This document shows positions 1 through 9,719 of a stretch of DNA of 64,000 nucleotides, in pieces (position 1 is the first letter of the stretch; every line of letters starts with the position of its first letter). The notes beneath the pieces are model-generated. The model had not been told where the DNA came from, did not search any database, and was given only the letters and a program-made list of their open reading frames with translations. Source of the DNA: Deltaproteobacteria bacterium (GTDB taxonomy: Bacteria > Desulfobacterota > Desulfomonilia > UBA1062). The position numbers were made by a program, and so were the translations under genes. Where the stretch lies: positions 62,001-126,000 of the forward strand of contig JAKPPU010000001.1 in NCBI GenBank assembly GCA_029547185.1. The letters run 5' to 3'.

Positions 1-780
1 TTCTATGATGTGGAGCCCCTTCGTGCATGTGAGGGTACCGTAGAGGAGGCGTGCGGACTCCGGTTTGTCGATCTTGTCCTCGGCCCCGTGAAGCACGAGG
101 GTGGGGACCTTGATATCATGCACTCTCCTGATGGTATCCACAACGGTCGATTCCTTGGTGCCGGGGAAGGGAAAGGCAGACCACATCTCTATGACCCTGG
201 GGTTCCTGCCCCAGGCGGCATTGATCTCGGGATCGCTTGCCACCTCCATCTTTGCGCACGAGCCGACGAGCGAGACCTGCAGGCCCGTGCCGGTGAAAAG
301 GCGCTTTATCCGCCCGAGAGCGCTCAGGACCTCGATGCCGATCCTGTCGGGGATGTTCGAGACGGGTCTTACCGTAGCATCCAGGGTGATGAGGGCCTGA
401 ATGCCCGGCTCGACGAGGGAGCATTCGAGCACGGCCGTCCCCCCTGAGGAGAACCCGAAGGCGCCGATCCTCTTTGCATCGATCCGGCGGTGCGCCTGCA
501 GGGCGGCGAGGGCGGCGCGGATGTCCGCCACCCAGTCCTCGATGACGACATGATAACGGTCTCCTCCGCTCTCGCCGAAGCCGTGCATATCCATGGCGAG
601 CGCGGCTATGCCCTTGCCTGCGAGGAATTCGCAGAACTCGAAAAGGTTTTCTTTGAAATCCATGGCCCCGTGGCACATGATGAGGGCTGGGCAGTCTCCG
701 TGTGCATCGGGAAGAAAGAGTACGGAGGCTATCTTTTCCCCCAGGGAGGTGAATGACAAGCTCTCTCTCACTGTCCTCAT
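1..780 (-). CDS. Alpha/beta hydrolase, C-terminus cut by window edge
   Basis: Open frame running off the left edge; 260 residues are visible. The fold is recognisable from the HG loop (MCHGAMD, residues 36-41), the MHGFGES turn (65-71), the nucleophile elbow GFSSG with Ser111, and an HGAEDK motif carrying a likely catalytic acid, Asp235. The catalytic His should lie beyond the edge. The layout resembles dienelactone hydrolase or serine aminopeptidase-type family members; the substrate cannot be told. Start taken at the ATG at 780, but the frame is open upstream without another ATG and the ribosome binding site is poor, so the N-terminus is uncertain. Confidence 0.8.
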   Translation of the reverse strand, partial: MRTVRESLSFTSLGEKIASVLFLPDAHGDCPALIMCHGAMDFKENLFEFCEFLAGKGIAALAMDMHGFGESGGDRYHVVIEDWVADIRAALAALQAHRRIDAKRIGAFGFSSGGTAVLECSLVEPGIQALITLDATVRPVSNIPDRIGIEVLSALGRIKRLFTGTGLQVSLVGSCAKMEVASDPEINAAWGRNPRVIEMWSAFPFPGTKESTVVDTIRRVHDIKVPTLVLHGAEDKIDKPESARLLYGTLTCTKGLHIIE

Positions 781-894
781 ACCATTAACCGCAATGTTAC
801 CGTATATAACACGTTGACCGGCGGAAGGCTGCAGGTGTTTCCTCGATGTCAGAGAAGCAATAAAACCGCCGGAGGGCCTTTCCTCGCGCTCGGA

Positions 895-2223
895 TCAGAC
901 AGAGCGTGACGAGGCTGCGACCTTGGCAGTCGAGTTTATGTACGTCCTTATGCTGTCGACGATGGTCTGCCACGTCCACGTGCGTTTCGCATCGTCCATC
1001 TCGAGCAGGGTCAGGCGGAAGCCCTTCTTGCTGCAGCAGAACCCGGTCAGAGGCACGACGCAGATGCCCGTGGCCCCCAGGAGATAGTAGACGAAGCGCT
1101 TGTCGACCTCGACGCCCTTTACCTTGTCTTCAATGAACTTCCGCACCTTCGGGTCGGGTATGGGAAGGGTCTGCCGGTCGTTGAGCACGTGGTCTTCGAA
1201 AAGCACGGTCATATAGAAGGCGCCCTGGGGCTTGTTCACGATGACGCCGTCGATGTTCGAGAAGAACTTCCACGCCTCCTCGGCGCGGGCAGCGTACATG
1301 GCCCGCCGCCTCTGGAGATTTTCCTGATAGCGCGGGTCGCCCAGGATGTGGGGGATGGCGAACTGGGGGAGGCTCGTGGAGCACACCTCGAGCATCTTGG
1401 CATTGATGAGGCTCTTCATGTACCGCTTGAAGTTGAGCTTGTCCTGGTTGAAGACCTCGATCCAGCCGCAGCGGGAGCCCGGCCAGGGGACCTCCTTCGA
1501 GATGCCCCGCAAGGCAATCCCGGGGATCTCTTCGATGACCTCGCTCAACGATGCTGTCTTATGGGTGTCATAGACGAGGTTTCCGTAGATTTCGTCGCAG
1601 ATCATGAATACCTTGTAGCGGCGCGCGATATCGACCATCTCTTCGAGCACTTCCCGGGGATAGACCGCGCCTGTCGGGTTGTCCGGATTGATGAGGAGGA
1701 TGCCGGCGATCGAGTCGTTGTACCTGATCTTGCTCTCGAGGTCGTCGAGATCGGGCATCCAGTTGTTCTTGGGATCGAGCTCATAGGTGAGGTGGTCGTA
1801 TCCCGAGTGGGCGGCTTCGGCGGATGAGTGCGTCGAATAAGCGGGCGAGGGGCCGATGACCCGCGCCTCTCTCTTCATGAAGTTGAAGACCTTGGCCACG
1901 GCATCGCCCAGGCCGTTGAAGAAGACGATGTCGTCCTTCGTGATCTGGTAGCCGCCCCGCTTGTTCACCTCCTGGGCGAGGAATTCACGGGTCGCAGGCA
2001 CGCCCTGGGTGGCCACATATGCGTATGACCTGTCATCGGATACCAATCGGACGACGATATCCTTGATCCATTGGGGGAGCTTCTCTCCCTTCTGGATGGG
2101 GTCGCCGATGTTCTCCCAGGTGATCTCTACACCGAGCTTTTTCAAGGCATCAGCTACGGCGACGATCTCCCGGATCTCATAGGTAAGCTGTTCCGAGCCC
2201 TCGTGAACGATGTCTCTCCTCAT
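895..2223 (-). CDS. Pyridoxal-phosphate aminotransferase, class I/II
   Basis: Fold-type I PLP aminotransferase of about 442 residues. Motifs in order: WENIGDPIQKGE near the N-terminus (substrate-binding segment), NPDNPTG (cofactor-contacting Asn), CDEIYGNLVYD, and the Schiff-base lysine in GISKEVPWPGSRCGW (about residue 243), followed by a C-terminal small domain. Transfers an amino group between an amino acid and a 2-oxo acid; aspartate/alanine-type subgroup is likely but specificity is not readable. The ATG at 2223 was chosen because GGGAG stands 8 bases upstream; ATGs at 2256/2253 or a TTG at 2265 would add 10-14 residues. It stands alone between the hydrolase and the HD-GYP gene. Confidence 0.88.
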   Translation of the reverse strand: MRRDIVHEGSEQLTYEIREIVAVADALKKLGVEITWENIGDPIQKGEKLPQWIKDIVVRLVSDDRSYAYVATQGVPATREFLAQEVNKRGGYQITKDDIVFFNGLGDAVAKVFNFMKREARVIGPSPAYSTHSSAEAAHSGYDHLTYELDPKNNWMPDLDDLESKIRYNDSIAGILLINPDNPTGAVYPREVLEEMVDIARRYKVFMICDEIYGNLVYDTHKTASLSEVIEEIPGIALRGISKEVPWPGSRCGWIEVFNQDKLNFKRYMKSLINAKMLEVCSTSLPQFAIPHILGDPRYQENLQRRRAMYAARAEEAWKFFSNIDGVIVNKPQGAFYMTVLFEDHVLNDRQTLPIPDPKVRKFIEDKVKGVEVDKRFVYYLLGATGICVVPLTGFCCSKKGFRLTLLEMDDAKRTWTWQTIVDSIRTYINSTAKVAASSRSV

Positions 2224-2372
2224 GTCACTCACTCCCGAATAGATCGCCTTCATCATGATCCCCAAATCGTAAGCAGCGATTGTAGTGATTAATAGTCAAA
2301 TTGCCCGGCGAATGCAAATTCTTTCTCGCTTAAATGTATTCATCGGATATCGGTCGGGCATGCGCATTGATC

Positions 2373-3848
2373 TTACTTGATAACCGGGATCACGAGGCTT
2401 TTGGGGGCTTCGATTGCGGGATTGTCCGAAGACGATCCTGTTACGAGATCGCCCTTTTCCGCCGTTGAAGCCTCATCCCAGGGCGCCAGCTTGAGGAAGA
2501 CGCTCACGCAATCGGGGCAAAGCTGGCTGCCGCTCGCTTCCCTGATGATCTGGAGCGCCTTGCCCATTTCCATGCCCTTGCGGTAGGGCCGGTCGCTCGT
2601 GAGGGCGTGATAGGTATCGCCGACTGCGGTTATCCTCGCCCAGAGCGGTATGCTGTCTCCCTTGAGCCCCTCCGGGTATCCTCTGCCGTCCATGCGCTCG
2701 TGGTGGTGGTATACGATGGGGAGAATCCCGGCCATACTGGGAACGGGCCGCAGGATATCGGCCCCGATGACCGGGTGGCGTTTGATGATGGCGAACTCTT
2801 CATCGCTGAGCTTTCCCGGCTTGAGCAGTACGCTGTCGACCACCCCGATCTTGCCCAGGTCATGGAGCTTCCCGCCGAGTTTGACGAGCTCGATCTCTTC
2901 CCGGCTCATTCCCATTTCCGCGGCCATCCTGGTGGCGATGTACGACACTGCCTCCGAGTGTCCTCTCGTGTATGAATCACGGGCCTCGAGGGCGCAGCAC
3001 AGGGACGTGATGCTGGCGAGGATGAGCTTCTGTTCGGCCTCGAGGCGTTCCTTCTCCTTGTGCAGGAGGAGGAGCTTGTCCGACAGGAGCTTCTCGACAG
3101 TGATCACAAGCTGATCCACGTTGAAAGGCTTGACCAGGTAGGCATCGGCTCCGAGCTGAAGCATCCGCCGCATGATGGGACGGTCGTTGTTGGCGCTCAA
3201 GACCACGAAGGGAATGGATGCAAGAACAGGGTCCGAGTGTACGTTTCTGCAGAATTCCTCGCCGTTCATCACCGGCATGTCGATATCGCTCAGGATGAGG
3301 TCGGGCCTCACCCCGTTCTTGAGGAGGTTGAGGCCGGCCTGTCCGTTCTCTGCCTTCACCACCTCAAATCCGACTTCTTTGAGCCCTCTTTCGACCAGGG
3401 TCCTTACGGTCAGGGAATCGTCCACCACGAGGATGAGGCGTCCCCGCTGGAACGTGGTCTTCTGCAGTACGGTCTCGATGGTCTCGATGAGAGAGTCCTT
3501 TGCCTGCGACTTGCTGATGTACGTTGAGGCACCTGCCTTGTATCCTCTCTGGATGTCCTTCTCACTGTCAAGGGAGCTCAGGATGACGATGGGAATCTGC
3601 CGGGTCTTGGGGTTCGACTTGAGCCTCCTGCAGAGCTCGATCCCGTCCATGAAGGGCATCTCGATATCCGTAATGATCAGATCGAACTCCCTGGCGAGAG
3701 CCATATTGAACGCCTGCCGGCCGTTCTCTGCCTGTACCGCATTGACTCCGGACCTCAAGAGCTCTTTTGAAAGGACGCTTCTCACCACTGCAGAATCATC
3801 CACAATGAGTACCCGCAAATCTTTGAGAAGGTGCAACGAGTTCATCAT
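2373..3848 (-). CDS. Response regulator with two REC domains and HD-GYP phosphodiesterase
   Basis: Cytoplasmic signalling protein of 491 residues. First receiver domain about 10-130 (VDDS acidic pair, phospho-acceptor Asp61 in TDIEMP); second receiver about 137-255 (Asp188 in SDIDMP, KPF motif near 240); short helical linker; HD-GYP domain about 285-455 with KLHDLGKIG (His329-Asp330) and HHHERMDGRGYPEG (GYP at 390-392). HD-GYP proteins with these motifs hydrolyse cyclic di-GMP, so this is probably a c-di-GMP phosphodiesterase controlled by phosphorylation. No kinase is adjacent, so its partner is encoded elsewhere. In the first REC the usual KP pair is replaced by KS (ISKSQ). Start ATG at 3848; a second ATG follows directly. 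Confidence 0.92.
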   Translation of the reverse strand: MMNSLHLLKDLRVLIVDDSAVVRSVLSKELLRSGVNAVQAENGRQAFNMALAREFDLIITDIEMPFMDGIELCRRLKSNPKTRQIPIVILSSLDSEKDIQRGYKAGASTYISKSQAKDSLIETIETVLQKTTFQRGRLILVVDDSLTVRTLVERGLKEVGFEVVKAENGQAGLNLLKNGVRPDLILSDIDMPVMNGEEFCRNVHSDPVLASIPFVVLSANNDRPIMRRMLQLGADAYLVKPFNVDQLVITVEKLLSDKLLLLHKEKERLEAEQKLILASITSLCCALEARDSYTRGHSEAVSYIATRMAAEMGMSREEIELVKLGGKLHDLGKIGVVDSVLLKPGKLSDEEFAIIKRHPVIGADILRPVPSMAGILPIVYHHHERMDGRGYPEGLKGDSIPLWARITAVGDTYHALTSDRPYRKGMEMGKALQIIREASGSQLCPDCVSVFLKLAPWDEASTAEKGDLVTGSSSDNPAIEAPKSLVIPVIK

Positions 3849-3958
3849 CCCTGTGAGTCAGTCCTCAACGGCCCGAGTTCGTTGTCAGGCTCTCACATCC
3901 TCATCGTCCCGCTTCAGGAAATAATTTAATGAAAAGTACATCTTATAAAGGGAAGGTG

Positions 3959-5083
3959 TCAGTTTTCCTTATCGCTGGCGCAGCTTTCGGTCAGCGTCTC
4001 ATACTTGTCCGGTACACCCACGGGAATGGGTCTTTTGAGGCTGCTGGTCCATGCCTTGTAGACGGAATGAACGAGGGTGGCGAGCGGGATCGCGAAGACG
4101 AGGCCCCAGAACCCCCACAGGCCGCCGAATACGAGTATTGCCACGATGATGGCGACCGGATGGAGATTTACCACCTCGGAGAGGAGCAGAGGCGCGATCA
4201 GGTTCCCGTCGAGGGCGTGAATGATGGCATAGGCTGCGAGGACATAGAAGAGATGCAGGTCCATGCCCCACTGAAAAAACGCAATGAGGGTGATGGGGAC
4301 GACCATTACGGCGGCACCGATATAGGGAATCAGCACGGCAAGGCCCACAAGAAGGGACAGGACCATGGAGAACCTCAGGCCTATGAAGAAGAACGTGATG
4401 TACGTTGCTGCCCAGACGAGGATGATCTCCCAGATCTTTCCCCTGATGTAGTTGGAGATCTGCTGGTTCACCTCGGCCCATACCCGTGCCGTAAGGGTGC
4501 GATGCTCGGGGAGGAGGGTGCTCAGCCATTCGAAGATCAGCTCCTTGTCCTTGAGGAAGAAGAACACGAGGAAGGGGACGAGGACGAGGTAGACGAGTAT
4601 TTCTATGATGCCCCGGACAGAGGAGATCGATAGAGAGAGGATATACTGCCCGAGGTCGGCGATATGGGAATCCATGCGGACGATGAGCTGGTTCATGCGT
4701 TCGTGGGAGATGATCTGGGGGTATTTCTCCGGAAGGAGCATGAGATGCTGCTGTCCCTTTGCCATCATGTTGGGAAACTCCTGGATAAACTGGGAGATCT
4801 GGTACGAGATCAGAGGGAACAGGCCTATGACGAGCGTGGCTACCAGAGCGACGAAGGAAACGAACACGATGACGACGCCTGCATTCCGGGGTATGCGGAA
4901 GAGCTGAAGCCAGTTCACGAATCCGTCGAGGAGATAGGCGATGATCATCGCCACGAACACCGGGATCAGCATGTGTCCGAACATCAGTATTGCGAAAAGC
5001 CCTAAAATGAGGAGGAATACGAGGATTATCACCTGAGGATCGGAAAAATACTTTTTAAACCAGCTTTGGATCAACTTTTTCAT
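3959..5083 (-). CDS. AI-2E/PerM family membrane transporter
   Basis: Polytopic inner-membrane protein of 374 residues in the PF01594 family (PerM/YdiK/TqsA). Hydrophobic helices at about 17-55, 68-95, 155-180, 215-255, 265-290 and 300-340, with the typical amphipathic stretch in between and the conserved glycine-rich GLRFSMVLSLLVGL and PYIGAA segments. Members export small molecules or, in some bacteria, sodium or AI-2; the substrate here is unknown. The start ATG lies behind GGGG at a short distance. The downstream HD-GYP gene is 110 bp away, so co-transcription is possible but not shown. Confidence 0.85.
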   Translation of the reverse strand: MKKLIQSWFKKYFSDPQVIILVFLLILGLFAILMFGHMLIPVFVAMIIAYLLDGFVNWLQLFRIPRNAGVVIVFVSFVALVATLVIGLFPLISYQISQFIQEFPNMMAKGQQHLMLLPEKYPQIISHERMNQLIVRMDSHIADLGQYILSLSISSVRGIIEILVYLVLVPFLVFFFLKDKELIFEWLSTLLPEHRTLTARVWAEVNQQISNYIRGKIWEIILVWAATYITFFFIGLRFSMVLSLLVGLAVLIPYIGAAVMVVPITLIAFFQWGMDLHLFYVLAAYAIIHALDGNLIAPLLLSEVVNLHPVAIIVAILVFGGLWGFWGLVFAIPLATLVHSVYKAWTSSLKRPIPVGVPDKYETLTESCASDKEN

Positions 5084-5231
5084 GATGCCCCATACTATCT
5101 GAAATTATTTTTCTGGCAACTGGAAAGAATATCGACCAGGTCAATCCCTAAGTTGAATTTTCCAGGTCTGACAAAGGAAGTTTCCCAATATAACAGGCAG
5201 AATACGGGAGAAAGGGCAGGGTTTGAAGACA

Positions 5232-5264
5232 GGGGTTCGAAGGACTGATCATCCTTCGAACCCC
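5232..5264 (-). terminator. Perfect 13-bp hairpin after the chalcone-isomerase-like gene
   Basis: Arms 5232-5244 (GGGGTTCGAAGGA) and 5252-5264 are exact inverse repeats around a 7-base loop, 14 bases past the stop codon of the minus-strand gene at 5278. The minus-strand exit has only scattered T residues, so this is a plausible but not classical intrinsic terminator. Confidence 0.55.
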
Positions 5265-5277
5265 GGAGGAATCGATC

Positions 5278-5844
5278 TTATTTGCCGCCGAGCATTTCCT
5301 TTTTGAGACTGTCTTGAGCGGGCTTATCGCCGATCCAAATACCAAAGAGGGCTTTCTTGAATTCTATGCCGGGAACCGTGGACTTGGCGACACCGTTCTT
5401 CATGACTTCCACTCCCTTGCCGGGAACATACGCAAGCTCATATACGTCGCCCTTTTTTATGGGCTCCTTGAAAACATTTATGAAGTTTTCTATCTGGCTC
5501 TTGATGGGGGCAATGTTTCCATTCGTGGATTTCTGGAAACCTTCCCTGACGCTCTCCTCCATCTTGGCGCTGGTGATGAGCCCGGAGGTGATGATGAGCC
5601 TTACGGCCTGGGGCTCATCGGCATTGAGGATGGCCTGGGCATTGTTGTTCTTCTGTGGAAGGAACAGTCCCACCACATAAACTTTCATCATGTACTTCGA
5701 TCGTGCTCCGGCACCGTTCAAGACCAGAGTTTTGCCTGCCGCGCTGATGGACTCGGGCACGTTCACCCCGCCAATTTCAACGGCATACAGAGAAGTAGCC
5801 AGAAACAGTGAAACCAGAAGAATCCCTAAACACTTTTTTAGCAT
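5278..5844 (-). CDS. Secreted chalcone isomerase-like protein
   Basis: 188-residue protein with a Sec signal peptide (MLKK, hydrophobic core, cleavage near SLYA-VE about residue 21). The remainder matches the bacterial chalcone-isomerase-like fold (PF16036 type): early VNVPESI strand, GAGARSKYMMKVYVVGLFLP, and a C-terminal KKALFGIWIGDKPAQDSLKKEMLG helix. Plant enzymes of the fold isomerise chalcones and others bind fatty acids; bacterial periplasmic members have no established reaction, so no enzymatic role is claimed. The GAGGAGG ribosome binding site before ATG 5844 is strong. A hairpin follows the gene. Confidence 0.82.
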   Translation of the reverse strand: MLKKCLGILLVSLFLATSLYAVEIGGVNVPESISAAGKTLVLNGAGARSKYMMKVYVVGLFLPQKNNNAQAILNADEPQAVRLIITSGLITSAKMEESVREGFQKSTNGNIAPIKSQIENFINVFKEPIKKGDVYELAYVPGKGVEVMKNGVAKSTVPGIEFKKALFGIWIGDKPAQDSLKKEMLGGK

Positions 5845-5980
5845 GATTACCTCCTCATATCTGAAATTATTGTCGCTTATGAACTAAGCGCTTGTTCTAA
5901 AAGTTACGTACAAACCATGTGGACAATGACAATCCTCTAGCATGGTTTTCGGGAAAAAGGAATAAAAAGAAATTTGACGG

Positions 5981-6469
5981 TTATCTCCCGCAGCACTTCT
6001 TGTATTTCATGCCGCTGCCGCAGGGGCAGGGCTCGTTCCTTCCGATTTTCTCTTCGGCACGGACCACCTGCTTCTGGGGGACGATCTTTCCCTGGTTGAA
6101 ATACCATCTCCCGTCCTCCCTGACAAATTCCGCCATCTCGTGGTGAACGGTCCGTGTGCCCTTGTAGCGGTAGTTGACGATGAATTCGACCGTGCCTTCG
6201 CTTTCTTCGGGACCGCCCTTTTCCGTGGACAGGATCTCGATTCCGTCCCACTCGGACTTCTCGGCCCAGCGTTTCGTTCCTTTCAGATCGTAGTCGCCCC
6301 TCTGGTTCGGATGCGTGGATTCGAGGAGGTAATCGAGCTCTACCTTCACATATGCGCTGTAGCGCGACCGCATCAACTGCTCTGCCGTCTGGGCAGGCTT
6401 CCCGCCTTTGATCAGAGGTTCGCAGCACTCCGAATACTCGAGCTTGGAACCGCACGGACATAAACTCAT
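5981..6469 (-). CDS. YchJ family SEC-C motif protein
   Basis: 162-residue soluble protein with a zinc-binding SEC-C motif at each end: [14 protein letters not shown] (residues 3-16) and [15 protein letters not shown] near the C-terminus. Between them is the YchJ/NTF2-like core ([33 protein letters not shown]). Family members are widespread; the biochemical function is unknown, and the SEC-C motifs suggest protein or SecB-type contacts. ATG 6469 is preceded by AAGGAG at good distance. No operon partner is obvious. Confidence 0.88.
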   Translation of the reverse strand: MSLCPCGSKLEYSECCEPLIKGGKPAQTAEQLMRSRYSAYVKVELDYLLESTHPNQRGDYDLKGTKRWAEKSEWDGIEILSTEKGGPEESEGTVEFIVNYRYKGTRTVHHEMAEFVREDGRWYFNQGKIVPQKQVVRAEEKIGRNEPCPCGSGMKYKKCCGR

Positions 6470-6566
6470 ACGATGCTCCTTCGCAGTATATCTATAACGA
6501 TCAATCTCTTATATTCCCATACGTCCGGCCCTCGTCACACGGCAGCCCGCATAGCAGGAAGCCGCA

Positions 6567-7454
6567 TCATTCGAGCTGGGACGAATCATCGACACCGAGG
6601 GTCTCGTAGATCTTCAGTGTGGCCTTTGCATTGTTGAGGGTATAGAAATGGATGCCCCGGACATGATTCTCTATGAGATCGCGCACCTGCTCCGTGGCCC
6701 AATGGACGCCGACCCTCTCGACGGATTCGTCGCTGCCTGCCCGCTGGACAGCCCTGATGAGCGCGGCAGGGAATCTCGCCCCGGCAGCGAGCTCGGACAT
6801 GCGGAGCATGCCGCCCCTGGAGATGATGGGCATGATCCCGGCGATGATGGGAACGTGTATCCCCGCAAGCTCGCAGCGGTCGCGGAAATCATAGAAGTCG
6901 CGGTTGTCGAAGAAGAGCTGGGTGATGATGTAGTCTGCTCCTGCATCCACCTTCTGTTTGAGGTAATCGATCTCGAGGAGCCGGTTCGGCGTCTGGGGGT
7001 GGCCTTCCGGGAAGCCGGCGACGCCGACGCACATGTGCGGGAATTTGTCCTTGATGAAGCCGACGAGGTCTGCCGCATGGGGGAAATCGCGTGAGCCGCC
7101 CTGCAGGCTCCCCATACCCAGGGGCGGGTCTCCCCGAAGGGCCAGGATGTTGTGGATGCCCTCACTGTCGTACCGCTTAAGGTTGGCCAGCGTCTCTTCC
7201 CTGCCCGTCTCCACGCACGTGAGGTGGGAAACCACGGTGAGGTCGGTCTCCTTCTTGATCCGGACGACGAGATTATGGGTGTTCTCCCGCGTCGATCCGC
7301 CGGCTCCGTAGGTCACGCTCACCCAGGAGGGTTTGAGCCGGGTAAGATCGGCAATGGTGAGAAAGAGCTTCTCCCACCCCCCCGAGGTTTTCGGGGGGAA
7401 GAACTCAAAGCTGAAGGTAGCTCTCTTCTCCTTGAAAATGTCCCGTACCAGCAT
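6567..7454 (-). CDS. metF: Methylenetetrahydrofolate reductase
   Basis: Reduces 5,10-methylene-THF to 5-methyl-THF with FAD, supplying methyl groups for methionine synthesis; in acetogenic or syntrophic anaerobes it also serves the methyl branch of the Wood-Ljungdahl pathway. 295 residues, the normal bacterial length, with the diagnostic FSFEFFPPK near residue 15, VTYGAGGSTR (48-57), LRGDPP, and DYIITQLFFD. No MetV or HdrABC-MvhD partner genes lie next to it, so nothing here distinguishes the methionine from the acetogenic role. GAGG precedes the ATG. Confidence 0.95.
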   Translation of the reverse strand: MLVRDIFKEKRATFSFEFFPPKTSGGWEKLFLTIADLTRLKPSWVSVTYGAGGSTRENTHNLVVRIKKETDLTVVSHLTCVETGREETLANLKRYDSEGIHNILALRGDPPLGMGSLQGGSRDFPHAADLVGFIKDKFPHMCVGVAGFPEGHPQTPNRLLEIDYLKQKVDAGADYIITQLFFDNRDFYDFRDRCELAGIHVPIIAGIMPIISRGGMLRMSELAAGARFPAALIRAVQRAGSDESVERVGVHWATEQVRDLIENHVRGIHFYTLNNAKATLKIYETLGVDDSSQLE

Positions 7455-7537
7455 GTCTGCCTCGACACAGGCATGCGTCTCCCATGCCTGAATCTTAGAT
7501 AGCTAATTGAATTCGGTTTCAATTGCAAGAGGTTCGT

Positions 7538-7903
7538 TTATGAGGCGAGGGGCTGGATGATGAGGTCGAGGAGCCGCGCGTATTTTGAGGGGATCTCGAA
7601 TTTCCTGTCCCGGATGAGGTCGTTTGCGAGGGCCTTCATCCATTCCTTCGAGACGTGGATTTCCCGGCATGTGATGTAGCGGCGCTGCCCTTCGGAGATG
7701 ATCCCGTAGTCTTCGAGGCGGACGCTGACCGGCTCCGGCTCACCCTTGAGAAGCATCTCGATCTCGATCCTCCGGTCGTGCGAGTCGAGCCTGATGTCGA
7801 TGATCTTTCCGTATCTGCTTAAGTATTGATCGCCCAAGGCCGTGAGGGTCTTCGAAACGGCCCTGTCCTTGCCCTGTCTTGCGAGGTCCTTGATGATGCC
7901 CAT
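7538..7903 (-). CDS. Conserved hypothetical protein
   Basis: 121-residue soluble protein of unknown function. N-terminal helical segment (IIKDLARQGKDRAVSKTLTALGDQYLSRYG), then a beta-rich core with alternating charge (IIDIRLDSHDRRIEIEMLLKGEPEPVSVRLEDYGI), then a basic helix. No cysteines beyond one, no signal peptide, no membrane helix. It sits 29 bp after the hypothetical gene at 7933 and probably forms a two-gene unit with it. The ATG at 7903 has AAGGAA upstream. The composition suggests a lipid- or protein-contacting domain, but no family is recognised. Confidence 0.75.
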   Translation of the reverse strand: MGIIKDLARQGKDRAVSKTLTALGDQYLSRYGKIIDIRLDSHDRRIEIEMLLKGEPEPVSVRLEDYGIISEGQRRYITCREIHVSKEWMKALANDLIRDRKFEIPSKYARLLDLIIQPLAS

Positions 7904-7932
7904 CGGCTGGATTCCTTAAGCTGCCTTTTCCC

Positions 7933-8475
7933 TCAAGTCTTGAGCTGCTTTGTCGCCATGAGGAGAACCATGTACAGAGGCGCAAAAAGCATGGCGCAGT
8001 CGGTTTTGCCCTCGGTGAGGATGTACTTGTCCGTCACGTTGTGGATGCTGCTCATCCATTCCTCCAGCCTCTGATTATCCTTTGCCGTGGAGATTATCTC
8101 CCTGAAGAGCCGGATTCCCGAGCTTATGATCGACGCCCTGTCGTCATCTCCGAAGCTCTTGAAAACGCGGTCGCCTGTCCTGTGCATGAGGGAGGCGGCA
8201 TCGATCAGGGAGTCATCCTCCCGGAGATTGTACAGCATGGGCACCGAACAGGCGGCCATGAAGCAGGCGCTCACCGAGCATGCCTCGATCGACAGGGCTC
8301 CCGGTTCCGGGACCTGGTCCGCTCCGGCCAGGATCTGCTCCCCTATCGTGGCGAGAATGACCGGGAGCGCTTCATTGAGGCTGTTCACAGGCCTCGCGTC
8401 GCAGCCGATGAGAATCCTGTCGGCGAGCCGGATGGCGCTTTCGGAGTATGTCTTCTGTCTATCCATAAATATCAT
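7933..8475 (-). CDS. Conserved hypothetical protein, helical
   Basis: 180-residue predicted helical soluble protein, unrecognised. Contains a cysteine- and alanine-rich segment (ALSIEACSVSACFMAACSVPMLYNLREDD, split here only for description) about residues 61-88 and a hydrophobic C-terminal stretch (CAMLFAPLYMVLLMATKQL) that may be a peripheral membrane helix. Start at ATG 8475 or, three codons later, ATG 8466. Followed closely by the 121-residue hypothetical, suggesting a shared transcript. No catalytic motif is evident. Confidence 0.7.
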   Translation of the reverse strand: MIFMDRQKTYSESAIRLADRILIGCDARPVNSLNEALPVILATIGEQILAGADQVPEPGALSIEACSVSACFMAACSVPMLYNLREDDSLIDAASLMHRTGDRVFKSFGDDDRASIISSGIRLFREIISTAKDNQRLEEWMSSIHNVTDKYILTEGKTDCAMLFAPLYMVLLMATKQLKT

Positions 8476-8521
8476 CGGTTCCCTGTGCCGGGGTGTCCGG
8501 CAGGTTTCTCAAAGACGCTTC

Positions 8522-9532
8522 TCATTCATAGCCGTTCGGGTTTTTCGACTGCCATCTCCATGTATCCGAGCACATCTCATCGATCCCGCGGGTCGCCTTC
8601 CACCCGAGCTCTTCGTATGCTTTCGAAGGGTCCGCATAGCAGGCGGCGATATCTCCGGGCCGTCTGGCCGTGAACTTATAGGGGACCTTCCTCCCCGATC
8701 CTTTCTCGAAGGCTTCGATCATCTCGAGGACGCTGTACCCGCGGCCCGTCCCCAGGTTGTACGTAACGACGCCGGGCTTCTGCTGAAGCTTCCTGAGGGC
8801 ATGAATGTGGCCGACGGCCAGATCGACCACGTGGATGTAATCTCTCACGCCGGTTCCGTCACGAGTCGGGTAGTCGTTTCCGAAAACCGAAAGCTCGGCG
8901 CGCTTGCCGATGGCGACCTGGGAAATGAAGGGCATCAGGTTGTTGGGAATGTCGTTCGGATCCTCCCCGATGAGACCGCTTCCGTGCGCTCCTACCGGGT
9001 TGAAGTACCGGAGCAGAGCGATGTTCCATCCGGAGTCCGATGCATGAAGATCGCGGAGGATTTCCTCGATCATGAGCTTCGACCGTCCGTAGGGATTGGT
9101 GGCGCCTAAGGGAAAATCCTCCCTGATGGGCACGTTCTCGGGATCGCCGTATACGGTCGCAGACGAGCTGAAGACGATGTTCCTGACGCCGTGCTCCTTC
9201 ATCACCTCGCACAGCACGAGGGTCCCCGTGATGTTGTTGTGGTAGTAGCGAAGCGGTATCGCCACCGATTCCCCGACTGCCTTCAGGCCCGCGAAGTGGA
9301 TTACCGAATCGATGGCATTCCCAGTGAAAACGGATTCCAGCGATGCCCTGTCGAGCAGATCCGTCCGGTAGAAGGCCAGGCTCTTTCCCGTGATCCTTTC
9401 GATCCTCCTGAGGGACTCCTCCTTCGAGTTGGACAGGTTGTCCACAACGACGACCCCGTATCCGGCGTCGAGGAGTTCCACGCAGGTGTGGCTCCCTATA
9501 TATCCTGCTCCTCCGGTGACCAGTATATTCAT
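8522..9532 (-). CDS. galE: UDP-glucose 4-epimerase
   Basis: Interconverts UDP-glucose and UDP-galactose for LPS or exopolysaccharide. 336 residues, an extended SDR: NAD-binding GGAGYIGSH at residues 7-15, [10 protein letters not shown] with the catalytic Ser, YGRSK (Tyr-x-x-x-Lys), RYFNPVGAH, and the C-terminal GRR..DI..CYAD segment typical of GalE. ATG 9532 was chosen because AGGAAG lies 5-6 bases upstream and the Rossmann strand begins directly after it; a frame extension to 9592 has no family support. Stands as a single gene. Confidence 0.95.
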   Translation of the reverse strand: MNILVTGGAGYIGSHTCVELLDAGYGVVVVDNLSNSKEESLRRIERITGKSLAFYRTDLLDRASLESVFTGNAIDSVIHFAGLKAVGESVAIPLRYYHNNITGTLVLCEVMKEHGVRNIVFSSSATVYGDPENVPIREDFPLGATNPYGRSKLMIEEILRDLHASDSGWNIALLRYFNPVGAHGSGLIGEDPNDIPNNLMPFISQVAIGKRAELSVFGNDYPTRDGTGVRDYIHVVDLAVGHIHALRKLQQKPGVVTYNLGTGRGYSVLEMIEAFEKGSGRKVPYKFTARRPGDIAACYADPSKAYEELGWKATRGIDEMCSDTWRWQSKNPNGYE

Positions 9533-9719
9533 GCGCTCTTCCTTTGACCGTACGACCCTGTTTTCTCCTTCAAGGAGGTTATTTCTTCTCACACATTTTA
9601 GCCCTCAAGTCAAAGAGTAGGGTAATGTTTGCACTTTTCAAATCGAGCGAGCAGCCGGGGAAAAGATGCTCGGGACCTTGGACGGGGGTCGTCGGGAACG
9701 GGAAAACCGGAGGTGCTTC